A stretch of DNA of 64,000 nucleotides from positions 434,001 to 498,000 of the forward strand of contig NZ_BMKX01000002.1 in assembly GCF_014644555.1 (NCBI RefSeq). Direction: 5' to 3'. This document shows positions 50,000 to 58,458 of the stretch, one piece after another. Source of the stretch: Glutamicibacter ardleyensis. Lineage in GTDB: Bacteria; Actinomycetota; Actinomycetes; Actinomycetales; Micrococcaceae. Position numbers and translations under genes: made by a program. The notes below the pieces were generated by a model that saw nothing but the letters and a program-made list of their open reading frames with translations, searched no databases and had not been told where the DNA came from. The first letter of the stretch is position 1; every line of letters begins with the position of its first letter.

Positions 50000-51187
50000 T
50001 TAGGGCATTACGTCTGGTTCTAAGGTCTGTGGGGGGCGGAACTTCGGGATTCTTAAGGTGATAAGCGTTCCCTCGTCTGGCGCGGTATCGATAATCAGGC
50101 CATTGGCGTTGCCATAGAGCTGACGTAGCCTGACATCCACGTTACGCAGTCCCACATGCATATTGACGGTAGTTCCGGCCAAAACAGAGGCTAGCTGCTC
50201 TGGATCCATACCTGCCCCGTCGTCTTCGACGCTGATCACCGCGTGTAGTCCGTCCTCGGTGGCGGTAATCGAGATTCTCCCGCCATCGGGGCGTGCTTCC
50301 AATCCGTGGTGGACGGCGTTCTCCACTAATGGCTGTAGACAGAGGAAGGGGATTTGGGTGGTAAGTACTTCGGGAGCGATTTGCAAGGAGACCTTGATGC
50401 GGTCCCCAAAACGCGCCTTTTCCAACAGCAGGTACCGGTCAATTGCCTCGAGCTCTTCGGCCAAAGTAGTGAATTCACCACGCCGGCGGAACGAATACCG
50501 GGTGAAGTCAGCAAATTCAATCACTAGCTCACGTGCCCTGGCCGGATCGGTGTTGATAAATGAGGCAATGGCGTTCAGCGAGTTGTAGATGAAATGTGGG
50601 GAGATTTGCGCACGTAGCGCACGCATCTGCGCCTCGAGCAACTTCGCTTTTGACTCGTCGAGTTCTGCGGTGCTGACCTGGGCAGAAACGAAAACCGCTA
50701 CCTCAGATACGGCGCGTACGAAGCTTGCTCCAGCGCGTTCGGACAACGCAGTCACGGTGCCTACTGCTTGCCCACCGGCCAATATGGGGGCGGCCACAAG
50801 ATCAAAGCCGGGGGTGCGATGAACTTGCGTTTTCTGACTAGTGATTGCCGAGATGCCGATAGCCTGAGCGCGCTCTTCAAGCCCGGGCGTAAAGTCAATA
50901 GCCGAGTCGGTAGCGAGAATTTGTTGAGAATCACTAATCACAAATGCTGAGCAGCCCAGAAGTTTACGTAACGCCTTGGCACTTTTTGCAGCCCCTTCTT
51001 CGGTGAGGCCGCGTCCTAGGTGCGGTACCGCTACAGACATATGGTGCAGGGCCTGGAAGGTAGCTTCTTCGGCGTAGGTACCCAGCTCCTTAGTGGAGCG
51101 GGAAATCTTAAAACCAAGGTAGCCAACAATGGCGATGCCAACAATCACGATGGTGACGATGAGGGTGATCTGCAACGCGGGAGACAT
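50000..51187 (-). CDS. LytS-like sensor histidine kinase
   Basis: One N-terminal span (IVTIVIVGIAIVGYLGFKIS) is followed by a GAF-like region (about 60-175). Then comes the His_kinase motif with ISPHFIYNSLNAIASFINTD (phospho-His) near 204, and an HATPase domain with LVENAVHHGLEARPDGGRIS (N box). This is the LytS/YehU-type layout. It senses an unknown cytosolic or membrane signal, plausibly pyruvate or acetate, which such pairs detect elsewhere. Confidence 0.88.
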   Translation of the reverse strand: MSPALQITLIVTIVIVGIAIVGYLGFKISRSTKELGTYAEEATFQALHHMSVAVPHLGRGLTEEGAAKSAKALRKLLGCSAFVISDSQQILATDSAIDFTPGLEERAQAIGISAITSQKTQVHRTPGFDLVAAPILAGGQAVGTVTALSERAGASFVRAVSEVAVFVSAQVSTAELDESKAKLLEAQMRALRAQISPHFIYNSLNAIASFINTDPARARELVIEFADFTRYSFRRRGEFTTLAEELEAIDRYLLLEKARFGDRIKVSLQIAPEVLTTQIPFLCLQPLVENAVHHGLEARPDGGRISITATEDGLHAVISVEDDGAGMDPEQLASVLAGTTVNMHVGLRNVDVRLRQLYGNANGLIIDTAPDEGTLITLRIPKFRPPQTLEPDVMP

Positions 51188-51385
51188 AAGCCCATCCTAA
51201 AGCCACCCAATACCGCTAACCGTTCGTCGTTAGGCAACCTGCCGTTGGGCGCAAGAATTTATCCGTTAGGCCACGTATGTTACGCAACCCCTAGTGAGCT
51301 GGACACAAATAGCCAATAGTGAACTTAGTCACAACGCACATGTGTGCATCATCACTATTTTGCAATTCGCTCAAGGAGGGCACCA

Positions 51386-51730
51386 ATGAGTGCTGAACCG
51401 CAACCCGATGTCTCAGAGGACATTGATTTTGTGGCGGAAAGGGATTCGGAAGAATTCCAGGAACTGCGCAAGACTCACCGCAGCTTCGTTTTCCCCATGG
51501 CAATCTTTTTCCTCGTCTGGTATTTCGCTTACGTCTTACTTGCCGACTACTTCCACGACTTCATGTCCATCAAGGTCTTCGGCAACGTCAACATGGGTAT
51601 CCTTCTTGGCCTGTTGCAGTTTGTCTCAACCTTCGTCATTACCGGCATGTATGTGCACTTCTCCAACAAAAAGCTTGATCCTAAGGCAGCGAAAATTCGT
51701 AAGCGCCTTGAAAAAGAGGGCGTGAACTAA
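51386..51730 (+). CDS. DUF485 membrane protein (symporter partner)
   Basis: ATG 51386 follows an AAGGAGGG site. The product (MSAEPQPDVSEDIDFVAERD) then has two spans around FPMAIFFLVWYFAYVLLADY and MGILLGLLQFVSTFVITGMY, the DUF485/YjcH pattern. Its stop overlaps the actP start (TAATG). YjcH-type proteins are conserved partners of acetate permease. Confidence 0.88.
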   Translation: MSAEPQPDVSEDIDFVAERDSEEFQELRKTHRSFVFPMAIFFLVWYFAYVLLADYFHDFMSIKVFGNVNMGILLGLLQFVSTFVITGMYVHFSNKKLDPKAAKIRKRLEKEGVN

Positions 51731-53352
51731 TGAATTCTTCGCTGATCCTGGCCCAAGCGGCCGAGGCTACCCAGGTGGGTAACCCGCTAGTAAACATTGC
51801 GATTTTCGCAGCCTTTGTCGGCATCACTCTGGTGATTGTGCTGAAGGCAAGTAAGAACAACAAGACCGCGGCGGATTATTATGCCGGTGGTCGTTCCTTC
51901 ACCGGAACCCAAAATGGTACCGCCATCGCCGGCGACTACCTTTCGGCAGCTTCCTTCCTGGGCATTGTTGGCGCGATCGCGATCAACGGGTATGACGGAT
52001 TCCTTTACTCCATTGGCTTCCTCGTCGCATGGCTTGTTGCACTGCTGCTGGTGGCCGAACTACTGCGTAACACCGGTAAGTTCACCATGGCTGATGTGCT
52101 TTCCTTCCGCCTCAAGCAGCGTCCGGTACGAATTGCCGCGGCGATCTCCACTCTTGCCGTATGCGTGTTCTACCTGCTGGCACAGATGGCTGGCGCCGGT
52201 GCGCTGGTCTCGCTGTTGTTGGGTATCGATGAGAAGTTTGGCCAGTCACTGGTCATCATCGTCGTGGGCGCATTGATGATCATGTATGTACTGATCGGCG
52301 GGATGAAGGGCACCACCTGGGTGCAGATCATCAAGGCCTGCCTGCTGATCGCCGGCGCATTGGTCATGACCATCTGGACTCTGGCACTATTCGATTTCAA
52401 CTTCTCAGCTCTGCTGGGCAAAGCCGCCGAGGTAGCTGGCAACCCAGAAATTCTGAACCCGGGTATGCAGTACGGTAAGTCCGAAACCTCGAAGCTCGAC
52501 TTCATCTCCTTGGCCTTGGCCCTGGTGCTTGGTACCGCTGGCCTGCCGCACGTGCTGATGCGCTTCTACACGGTTCCTACCGCGAAGGAAGCTCGCAAGT
52601 CCGTAGTTTGGGCGATCTGGTTGATCGGCGCTTTCTACCTGTTCACCCTGGTTCTTGGCTTCGGCGCCGGCGCGCTGATCGGCCCAGACAAGATCAAGGC
52701 CGCTCCGGGCGGCGTGAACTCCGCGGCTCCATTGCTGGCCTATGAACTGGGCGGCACCCTGCTGCTGGGTCTGATTTCCGCGGTCGCATTCGCGACGATC
52801 CTTGCAGTGGTCGCTGGTCTGACGATTACCGCCGCGGCATCCTTCGCACACGATGTCTACGCTTCGGTGATTGCCAAGGACAAGACGACCCCGGAAAAGG
52901 AAATGAAGGTTGCCCGTCGCACGGTGATCGTGATCGGTATCTTCGCTATCGCCGGTGGTATCGGTGCTCAGGGACAGAACGTCGCCTTCTTGGTGGCGCT
53001 GGCCTTCGCCGTAGCAGCCTCGGCAAACCTGCCAACGATTCTGTACTCGCTGTTCTGGAAGGGCTTCAAGACCCGCGGCGCGGTGTGGTCCATGTACGGT
53101 GGTTTGGGTTCGGCAATCTTGCTGATCATCTTCTCCCCAGTATTCTCCGGATCGCCAACTGCGATGGTTCCAGGCATCGATATCTCCATCTTCCCGCTGG
53201 CTAACCCGGGCATTGTGTCCATCCCATTGGCCTTCATTCTCGGTTGGTTGGGTTCGATTACCGATCCAGGTACCGAAGACATCACCAAGCAGGCAGAAAT
53301 GGAAGTTCGTTCGCTGACCGGTGTGGGTGCCGAGAAGGCAGTTGATCACTAA
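51730..53352 (+). CDS. actP: Cation/acetate symporter
   Basis: The 540-residue product has SSS-family motifs NGTAIAGDYLSAASFLGIVG and IGGMKGTTWVQIIKACLLIA, and about 13 spans. It is longer and closer to ActP/MctC than the leftward paralogue. With the coupled DUF485 gene it forms the uptake module for acetate or related monocarboxylates. The operon runs divergent from the LytSR genes across a 200-base gap, and a terminator follows. Confidence 0.92.
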   Translation: MNSSLILAQAAEATQVGNPLVNIAIFAAFVGITLVIVLKASKNNKTAADYYAGGRSFTGTQNGTAIAGDYLSAASFLGIVGAIAINGYDGFLYSIGFLVAWLVALLLVAELLRNTGKFTMADVLSFRLKQRPVRIAAAISTLAVCVFYLLAQMAGAGALVSLLLGIDEKFGQSLVIIVVGALMIMYVLIGGMKGTTWVQIIKACLLIAGALVMTIWTLALFDFNFSALLGKAAEVAGNPEILNPGMQYGKSETSKLDFISLALALVLGTAGLPHVLMRFYTVPTAKEARKSVVWAIWLIGAFYLFTLVLGFGAGALIGPDKIKAAPGGVNSAAPLLAYELGGTLLLGLISAVAFATILAVVAGLTITAAASFAHDVYASVIAKDKTTPEKEMKVARRTVIVIGIFAIAGGIGAQGQNVAFLVALAFAVAASANLPTILYSLFWKGFKTRGAVWSMYGGLGSAILLIIFSPVFSGSPTAMVPGIDISIFPLANPGIVSIPLAFILGWLGSITDPGTEDITKQAEMEVRSLTGVGAEKAVDH

Positions 53353-53388
53353 ACGATCAACAATCTAGTTTGTAGGTGAACAACCGGT

Positions 53389-53427
53389 AGTGGCCGGGAC
53401 CAGTCGTCAAGAACGGTCCCGGCCACT
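53389..53427. terminator. Terminator between actP and the convergent LLM gene
   Basis: AGTGGCCGGGACC pairs with GGTCCCGGCCACT around a 13-base loop, followed by GCTTTGT. It can serve both convergent genes. Confidence 0.85.
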
Positions 53428-53448
53428 GCTTTGTGCTGTGGAGAAAAT

Positions 53449-54492
53449 CTACTTTTGGGCCAATAAGCGTTGGACTCGAGGTTTAACCTCGGTGGCCAGT
53501 AAGGTAATGGATTCTAAGAGGTGTTCTTGCGGTAGGCCACCAATGTCGGTCTGTAAGAAATGGCGCATATGTCCGAGGTAGCCGTGCAAATGCACGATTC
53601 GTTCGGCTACCTCATCGGGGGACCCGACGTAGTAGGCGCCCGGGGCTTCGGCTTGGGAATCATAGGCGCGTTTATCCGGTGCCGGCCAGCCCCGTAGTCT
53701 GCCCATTTCCACGTTCAAGTTGTACCAACCCGGGTAGAAACGATCCAGCGCTTCTTGTTTTGTGGGTGCGACAAGTCCCAAGGCAGCGACGGAAATCTTC
53801 AGGTCTTGTTCATTGCGTCCGGCAGCAGCACCAGACTTCCGGTAGAGCTCAGCGAGCGGGGCAAACCGGTGTGGTGCCCCGCCGATAATTCCGTAGGAGA
53901 TGGGTAGACCTAATTGACCGGCGCGAGCAGAAGATGCCGCGTTTCCGCCGGTGGCTAGCCAGATGGGCAGCGTTCCTTGAACTGGGCGAGGTACCACGGC
54001 GAGGTCGGCTAACGCCGGACGTTTACTGCCAGACCATGTGACATTTTCATTCGTTGAATTGTTGATGGTCATCAGCAGGTCAAGCTTCTGAGCGTAGAGC
54101 TCGTCATACTCTTGGAGGTCATATCCAAAGAGCGGAAACGTCTCGACCGAAGAGCCACGGCCGGCGGTAATTTCAACGCGTCCGCCGCCGGAGATGATAT
54201 CTGCCGTGGCGAACTGTTGGTATACGCGCACCGGGTCATCGGTACTGATAATACTGGCGGCACTTCCTAGGATAATCTGCTTAGTTGCTGCCGCGGCGGC
54301 GTTGATCAGTGCGCCAGGAGAAGAAGCTGGCATCGTAGTGGTGTGGTGTTCACCAATACCGAAGTAATCCAGTCCGCTTTGGTCAGCCACCTTGATCGCT
54401 TGGAAAAGGTTGGTGATGGCTTGGGCTGTTGAACCTAATGATCCGTCAGAGTTTCGTTGAGTATCACCGAAACTGTAAGAGCCGATTTCCAT
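53449..54492 (-). CDS. LLM-class flavin oxidoreductase
   Basis: The product starts MEIGSYSFGDTQRNSDGSLG, and contains DYFGIGEHHTTTMPASSPGA (the GxGEHH motif of FMN-dependent alkane-monooxygenase-like enzymes) and RVYQQFATADIISGGGRVEI. Length 347 is typical. It is a paralogue of the enzyme at 23.8-24.8 kb but of another subgroup. It lies 18 bases after the damaged F420-reductase-like gene and probably shares its transcript. Confidence 0.85.
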   Translation of the reverse strand: MEIGSYSFGDTQRNSDGSLGSTAQAITNLFQAIKVADQSGLDYFGIGEHHTTTMPASSPGALINAAAAATKQIILGSAASIISTDDPVRVYQQFATADIISGGGRVEITAGRGSSVETFPLFGYDLQEYDELYAQKLDLLMTINNSTNENVTWSGSKRPALADLAVVPRPVQGTLPIWLATGGNAASSARAGQLGLPISYGIIGGAPHRFAPLAELYRKSGAAAGRNEQDLKISVAALGLVAPTKQEALDRFYPGWYNLNVEMGRLRGWPAPDKRAYDSQAEAPGAYYVGSPDEVAERIVHLHGYLGHMRHFLQTDIGGLPQEHLLESITLLATEVKPRVQRLLAQK

Positions 54493-54509
54493 AAGTTTGC
54501 CGTCCTTGG

Positions 54510-55074
54510 TTACTCGCCGAATTGGTCATCAGATTGAGATTTTGAGTCCGCGAACAGTGCGGATAACTGCGCCGTATCAACGCGGCCGTTGAACAGTGGG
54601 TTGCCCGGTACGAATTGGCGGCCAGCACTGAGCGCTCCGGCATCAACGCAGTCGAATCCGAGTCGGTGGATGAAGTCCAGGACATTAGCTTTAGCTTGTG
54701 CATTATCTCCGGCGACGGCAAGAGCCCGGCGGCCTGTGGTGCGCGCAGGCGAGGCATCAGGTTCCAGCTCGTGGTAACCAACGTGGTGAGAGGACTTTGT
54801 AACGTGGGAGCCGGAATGATGTCCTGCGACGACCTGGCTGGAAGGCAAAAGTGGCTGGGCAAAATCTGCAATCTGGCCGTCGGCTCCAGCCCAGTAGTTC
54901 ATGGCGTCTACGACGGTTTTCCCATGCAACGCTTGGGCATCGAGCGGCGTGTATTTATGCAGCGGCATTGCCATAATCACTATGTCGGTGGAGGCTACTT
55001 CGCCTGCCGAGACCGCTTCCGCGCCCGGCGCCGAGGATGCCAATGGTTTGTGTTGATCGACCGGTTTCTTGCAT
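54510..55074 (-). pseudogene. NADPH-dependent F420 reductase-like gene, internal deletion
   Basis: From ATG 55072-55074 the frame reads the start of a Rossmann fold (STQTIGILGAGR), then loses sense. In another frame, from about 55030, APGAEAVSAGEVASTDIVIM and KTVVDAMNYWAGADGQIADF continue the same family to the stop at 54510. About 40 residues covering the rest of the first beta-alpha-beta unit are missing, with a frame change, at the short block GGCGCCGGGCG, which serves both frames. The Rossmann loop is gone, so the product cannot bind NADP normally. Confidence 0.7.
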
Positions 55075-55102
55075 GACGAGCTGAGCCGCCTTTCAGCAAT
55101 TT

Positions 55103-55135
55103 GTTCTGTAAAGCAGACTATATTGATAACAGAAC
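55103..55135. promoter_or_regulatory. Inverted repeat between reductase pseudogene and MarR
   Basis: GTTCTGT (55103-55109) is repeated as ACAGAAC at 55129-55135, 19 bases apart, around an A/T-rich core. It lies in the short divergent gap and is a candidate MarR operator. The spacing is long for one dimer, so two half-site contacts or chance are possible. Confidence 0.4.
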
Positions 55136-55173
55136 ATCTGTGCAACCCCGTAAATTCGGATATGCTGGTGATC

Positions 55174-55689
55174 ATGAGTACCTCACGCACTGCCGCGCAC
55201 CATAACGACACCGCCCTCGGCGATTTCCTGCCCGGAGACCTTGGGTGGCATCTCGGAATGATCTTGCGTGGACACCAACTGGCGCTTACGCACTGCGTGG
55301 GGGATCTGCCAGGTTCGGTGCGTGGGTTTCAGCTGCTCTCCACGGTGGTCCATCGTGACCCCGCCAACCAACAGGCGCTCGGTGCCCATCTTGGAATTGA
55401 CCGCACAGTGCTGACCTATCTCATCGATGACCTCGTTGAGGCCCTGCTGGTGGAAAGAGTGCCTGCACCGAGTGATCGACGAGCGCGCAAGATTATTGCA
55501 ACACCACACGGTAAAGAGCGGTTGAAAGAACTCGAAAATAAAGTGCGTGAGGCGGAGGCAGAACTTTTGGTAGGCCTGAATGTAGAGCAATCCGCGCAAT
55601 TAGCGCATCTGGTCTCGGAGCTTTCGACAAGTATTCATCGGGCGCAACCGGGGATGAACCCTTGCGAAGAGATGGATGCGCTGGGGTAA
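55174..55689 (+). CDS. MarR-family transcriptional regulator
   Basis: The product has GFQLLSTVVHRDPANQQALG, LGIDRTVLTYLIDDLVEALL and VERVPAPSDRRARKIIATPH, the winged helix-turn-helix and beta-wing of MarR. ATG 55174 was chosen; ATG 55162 is possible. It is divergent from the reductase pseudogene and LLM operon, and so probably controls them in response to a redox-active or aromatic ligand. Confidence 0.85.
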   Translation: MSTSRTAAHHNDTALGDFLPGDLGWHLGMILRGHQLALTHCVGDLPGSVRGFQLLSTVVHRDPANQQALGAHLGIDRTVLTYLIDDLVEALLVERVPAPSDRRARKIIATPHGKERLKELENKVREAEAELLVGLNVEQSAQLAHLVSELSTSIHRAQPGMNPCEEMDALG

Positions 55690-55700
55690 CTAGTGCCTTC

Positions 55701-56189
55701 TTAGCCGCGCTTGCCCTCCAAATCTTGGGCCAGCGAGAGTTCAATGAGTTTAGTGGTGCGATAAGGAACTAGCTCAGCCATGGATAGGGCCGAATCGGCG
55801 CGGTTGACTCCTTCGATATTCAACAGCAACCCATGCACGCGGAAAAGTTCCTCGGCGTTTGCGGCTGCGGCACGCACTAAAATATCGGCCGAACCGGTCA
55901 GCCCATGAGCTTCTAAAACTTCGGGGATCTGCGCCAACTTCTTGGCAATCTCCTCCAAATGACGTTGGTCCACGTGCAGCTCAATAAAGGACAACAAGCC
56001 AAAGCCCAGAGCCGTCGGTGGGATCCGTCGATCTATGGGGGAGAGAACTTCGGTTTCTAAACGATTGAGTCTTGACTGCACGGTATTTCTGCCCAAGCCA
56101 AGCGCTGTTGCCAGCGATGAAGCGGTTCTTCGGGTGAGCTTTGATAGCGAGAGCAGGATTCGTCGATCAGTGGTGTCTAAAGGTTGCAT
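55701..56189 (-). CDS. Lrp/AsnC-family regulator (BkdR-like)
   Basis: The product starts MQPLDTTDRRILLSLSKLTR, with the helix-turn-helix TASSLATALGLGRNTVQSRL, followed by the RAM ligand-binding domain (FIELHVDQRHLEEIAKKLAQ). It is divergent from the 2-oxoacid dehydrogenase operon, the position of BkdR-type activators that respond to branched-chain amino acids. Its stop is 11 bases from the convergent MarR gene end. Confidence 0.88.
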   Translation of the reverse strand: MQPLDTTDRRILLSLSKLTRRTASSLATALGLGRNTVQSRLNRLETEVLSPIDRRIPPTALGFGLLSFIELHVDQRHLEEIAKKLAQIPEVLEAHGLTGSADILVRAAAANAEELFRVHGLLLNIEGVNRADSALSMAELVPYRTTKLIELSLAQDLEGKRG

Positions 56190-56341
56190 AATGCGCACAT
56201 TAGCACCCGCTCACGGGTCTGGATAGTGCGTTTTGCTTTATTTACTTTCTTGCCATTGTGCAACTTGCGCCATGTGAGTAGCATCACAGGTAAGTGGTCG
56301 CGCTGAATTAGCCGTCCACCACTGACTACGCGAGAGTAAGG

Positions 56342-57460
56342 ATGCCGATCGTGTCCACCCAGCACATCGACGTAGCCGCCGGATGCCTACCCACGCACCA
56401 GCTGCTCAACGTCTCTGGAGAACGAACTCCAGACGAAGAACTAGACCATCATCTGACCGGGCTCACCGAGCAAGACCTGGCAGATTTCCTCCGCGACATG
56501 GTTGTCTTGCGTCGCCTAGATAATGAGGCCACGGCGCTGCAACGCCAAGGACAGTTGGGCCTCTGGGCGCCATTGCTTGGCCAAGAAGCTGCCCAAATTG
56601 GTTCAATCCGCGCCACCGAAGATACCGACTTCATTTTCCCTTCCTACCGTGAGCACGGAGTTGCCTGGGCCCGAGGCGTTAAAGCCGAAGATCTGCTCAG
56701 CGTCTGGCGCGGTGCCACCGCCAGCGGTTGGGACCCTCATGAGGTAAATATTGCTTGCCAGCAGATTGTCATTGGATCTCAGGCGTTGCACGCCGCCGGG
56801 TATGGCATGGGCATCAAATTTGATGGTGGTAAAGAAGTTGCCGTGGCCTACTTTGGGGACGGGGCGACCAGCCAAGGCGACGTCAACGAAGCGCTGGTCT
56901 TCGCCGCGAGCTACCAGGCGCCGGTGCTGTTCTTCTGCCAGAACAACCAGTGGGCCATCTCCGAGCCGGTCGGCTTGCAGAGCCGCACGCAGATTGCTGA
57001 CCGTGCCAGTGGATTTGGCGTCAAGACCTGGCGGGTGGACGGCAACGACGTACTCGCGGTTTATGCAGCCACCAAGGCCGCGCTGGCACACGCTCGTCAT
57101 GGACTAGGCCCAACCTTTATCGAGGCAGTGACCTACCGTATGGGTTCGCATACCACCGCCGATGATCCCACTCGTTACCGAAAAAATGAGCAGGTTGAAG
57201 AGTGGCGGGCCAAGGATCCTATTGATCGATTGGTCAATCACCTGACGGTGCTCGGCGCTGATGTGCAGTCCTACCAGCAGCGAGCCCAGAATGCAGCGGA
57301 CAAACTAGCTGCCGAGCTACGTGAGGCCATCACCACGATGCCCGATCCTGAACCACATGAACTTTTTGATCATGTGTATGCCGAAGAGCATGAACCAAGC
57401 CGCAGGGAGCGGGACACCTACCTGCAGTACCTAACAAATTTCCAGGATGGTGGACTATGA
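56342..57460 (+). CDS. bkdA: Branched-chain 2-oxoacid dehydrogenase E1 alpha
   Basis: YFGDGATSQGDVNEALVFAA and PVLFFCQNNQWAISEPVGLQ form the thiamine-diphosphate motif (GDG...NN), and YRMGSHTTADDPTRYRKNEQ holds the phosphorylation-loop region of the family. At 372 residues it fits E1 alpha. ATG 56342 is used; GTG 56351 is an alternative. It overlaps E1 beta by four bases. It decarboxylates 2-oxoacids from valine, leucine and isoleucine; pyruvate specificity is less likely given the BkdR-like neighbour. Confidence 0.9.
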   Translation: MPIVSTQHIDVAAGCLPTHQLLNVSGERTPDEELDHHLTGLTEQDLADFLRDMVVLRRLDNEATALQRQGQLGLWAPLLGQEAAQIGSIRATEDTDFIFPSYREHGVAWARGVKAEDLLSVWRGATASGWDPHEVNIACQQIVIGSQALHAAGYGMGIKFDGGKEVAVAYFGDGATSQGDVNEALVFAASYQAPVLFFCQNNQWAISEPVGLQSRTQIADRASGFGVKTWRVDGNDVLAVYAATKAALAHARHGLGPTFIEAVTYRMGSHTTADDPTRYRKNEQVEEWRAKDPIDRLVNHLTVLGADVQSYQQRAQNAADKLAAELREAITTMPDPEPHELFDHVYAEEHEPSRRERDTYLQYLTNFQDGGL

Positions 57461-58458
57461 GCGTTTCAATGATGAAGGCGCTAAACCAGTCCTTGCGTGA
57501 CGCGCTGACCGAAGACGAAAAGGTCATACTGCTCGGCGAAGACATTGGCACCCTCGGCGGCGTATTCCGCATTACCGACGGGCTGAAAGACGAATTTGGC
57601 GAGCATCGGGTGGTTGACACACCACTTGCCGAATCCGGGATCGTCGGTAGCGCCATCGGTTTGGCCTACCGTGGTTACCGTCCAGTGGTGGAGATCCAAT
57701 TTGATGGATTCACATACCCCGCCTTTGATCAGTTGGTTTCACAGCTGGCAAAGATGCACTTCCGTTCACGGGGCCGGGTGAAAATGCCGGTGACCGTGCG
57801 TATTCCATATGGCGGCGGAATCGGCTCACCGGAACACCACTCGGAATCTCCGGAGGCCTATTTCTCCCACACCGCGGGATTGCGGGTTTTTGCACCCTCC
57901 AGCGTGGAAGATGCCTATGTGATGTTGCGTCAGGCGATCGCTTGCGACGATCCGGTGATCTTCTTTGAACCCAAACGCCGGTATCACGAAAAAGCGGACA
58001 TTGAGCTAAGCACCCCAGAGCAGACCGGTTCACCCAAGGCAAAGGTGCTCCATCAAGGAAACGACGTGACGGTGGTGGGATATGGCCCCACCGTTTATAC
58101 CCTCAATGATGCGGTGCTGGCAGCCGAAGACGAAGGCGTGAGCCTGGAGGTCATTGACCTACGCTGCCTGGATCCGTTGGACCTGGAAACGGTCGCCGAA
58201 TCGGTCAAGCACACCGGAAAACTTGTGGTGGTCCATGAAGCGAGCAGGACCTCAGGAATCGGTGCGGAGATCTGCGCTCAGATCACCGAGACCTGTTTCG
58301 ACTATCTGGAGCATGCACCATTGCGCGTGACTGGGTTTGATATTCCGTATCCACCTTCACGGCTCGAATCCCATCATTTGCCAGACCTGGACAAAGTGAT
58401 GCATGCCGTGGACACGGTCATGCGCCGCAACGAGACACACGCCGGAGGTGCCAAGTGA
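57457..58458 (+). CDS. bkdB: Branched-chain 2-oxoacid dehydrogenase E1 beta
   Basis: KVILLGEDIGTLGGVFRITD (ThDP Glu), DTPLAESGIVGSAIGLAYRG and RIPYGGGIGSPEHHSESPEA are conserved E1 beta motifs, with a C-terminal transketolase-C domain (VVVHEASRTSGIGAEICAQI). Length 333 is standard. It overlaps both neighbours and forms the alpha2beta2 E1 with the preceding gene product. Confidence 0.92.
   Translation: MSVSMMKALNQSLRDALTEDEKVILLGEDIGTLGGVFRITDGLKDEFGEHRVVDTPLAESGIVGSAIGLAYRGYRPVVEIQFDGFTYPAFDQLVSQLAKMHFRSRGRVKMPVTVRIPYGGGIGSPEHHSESPEAYFSHTAGLRVFAPSSVEDAYVMLRQAIACDDPVIFFEPKRRYHEKADIELSTPEQTGSPKAKVLHQGNDVTVVGYGPTVYTLNDAVLAAEDEGVSLEVIDLRCLDPLDLETVAESVKHTGKLVVVHEASRTSGIGAEICAQITETCFDYLEHAPLRVTGFDIPYPPSRLESHHLPDLDKVMHAVDTVMRRNETHAGGAK

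Noticed and set aside
52405-53349. A 314-codon antisense frame across actP
   Set aside because: It lies wholly opposite a well-supported symporter gene and is rich in Arg, Gly, Gln and His without any domain; it is a shadow of GC-biased codons.
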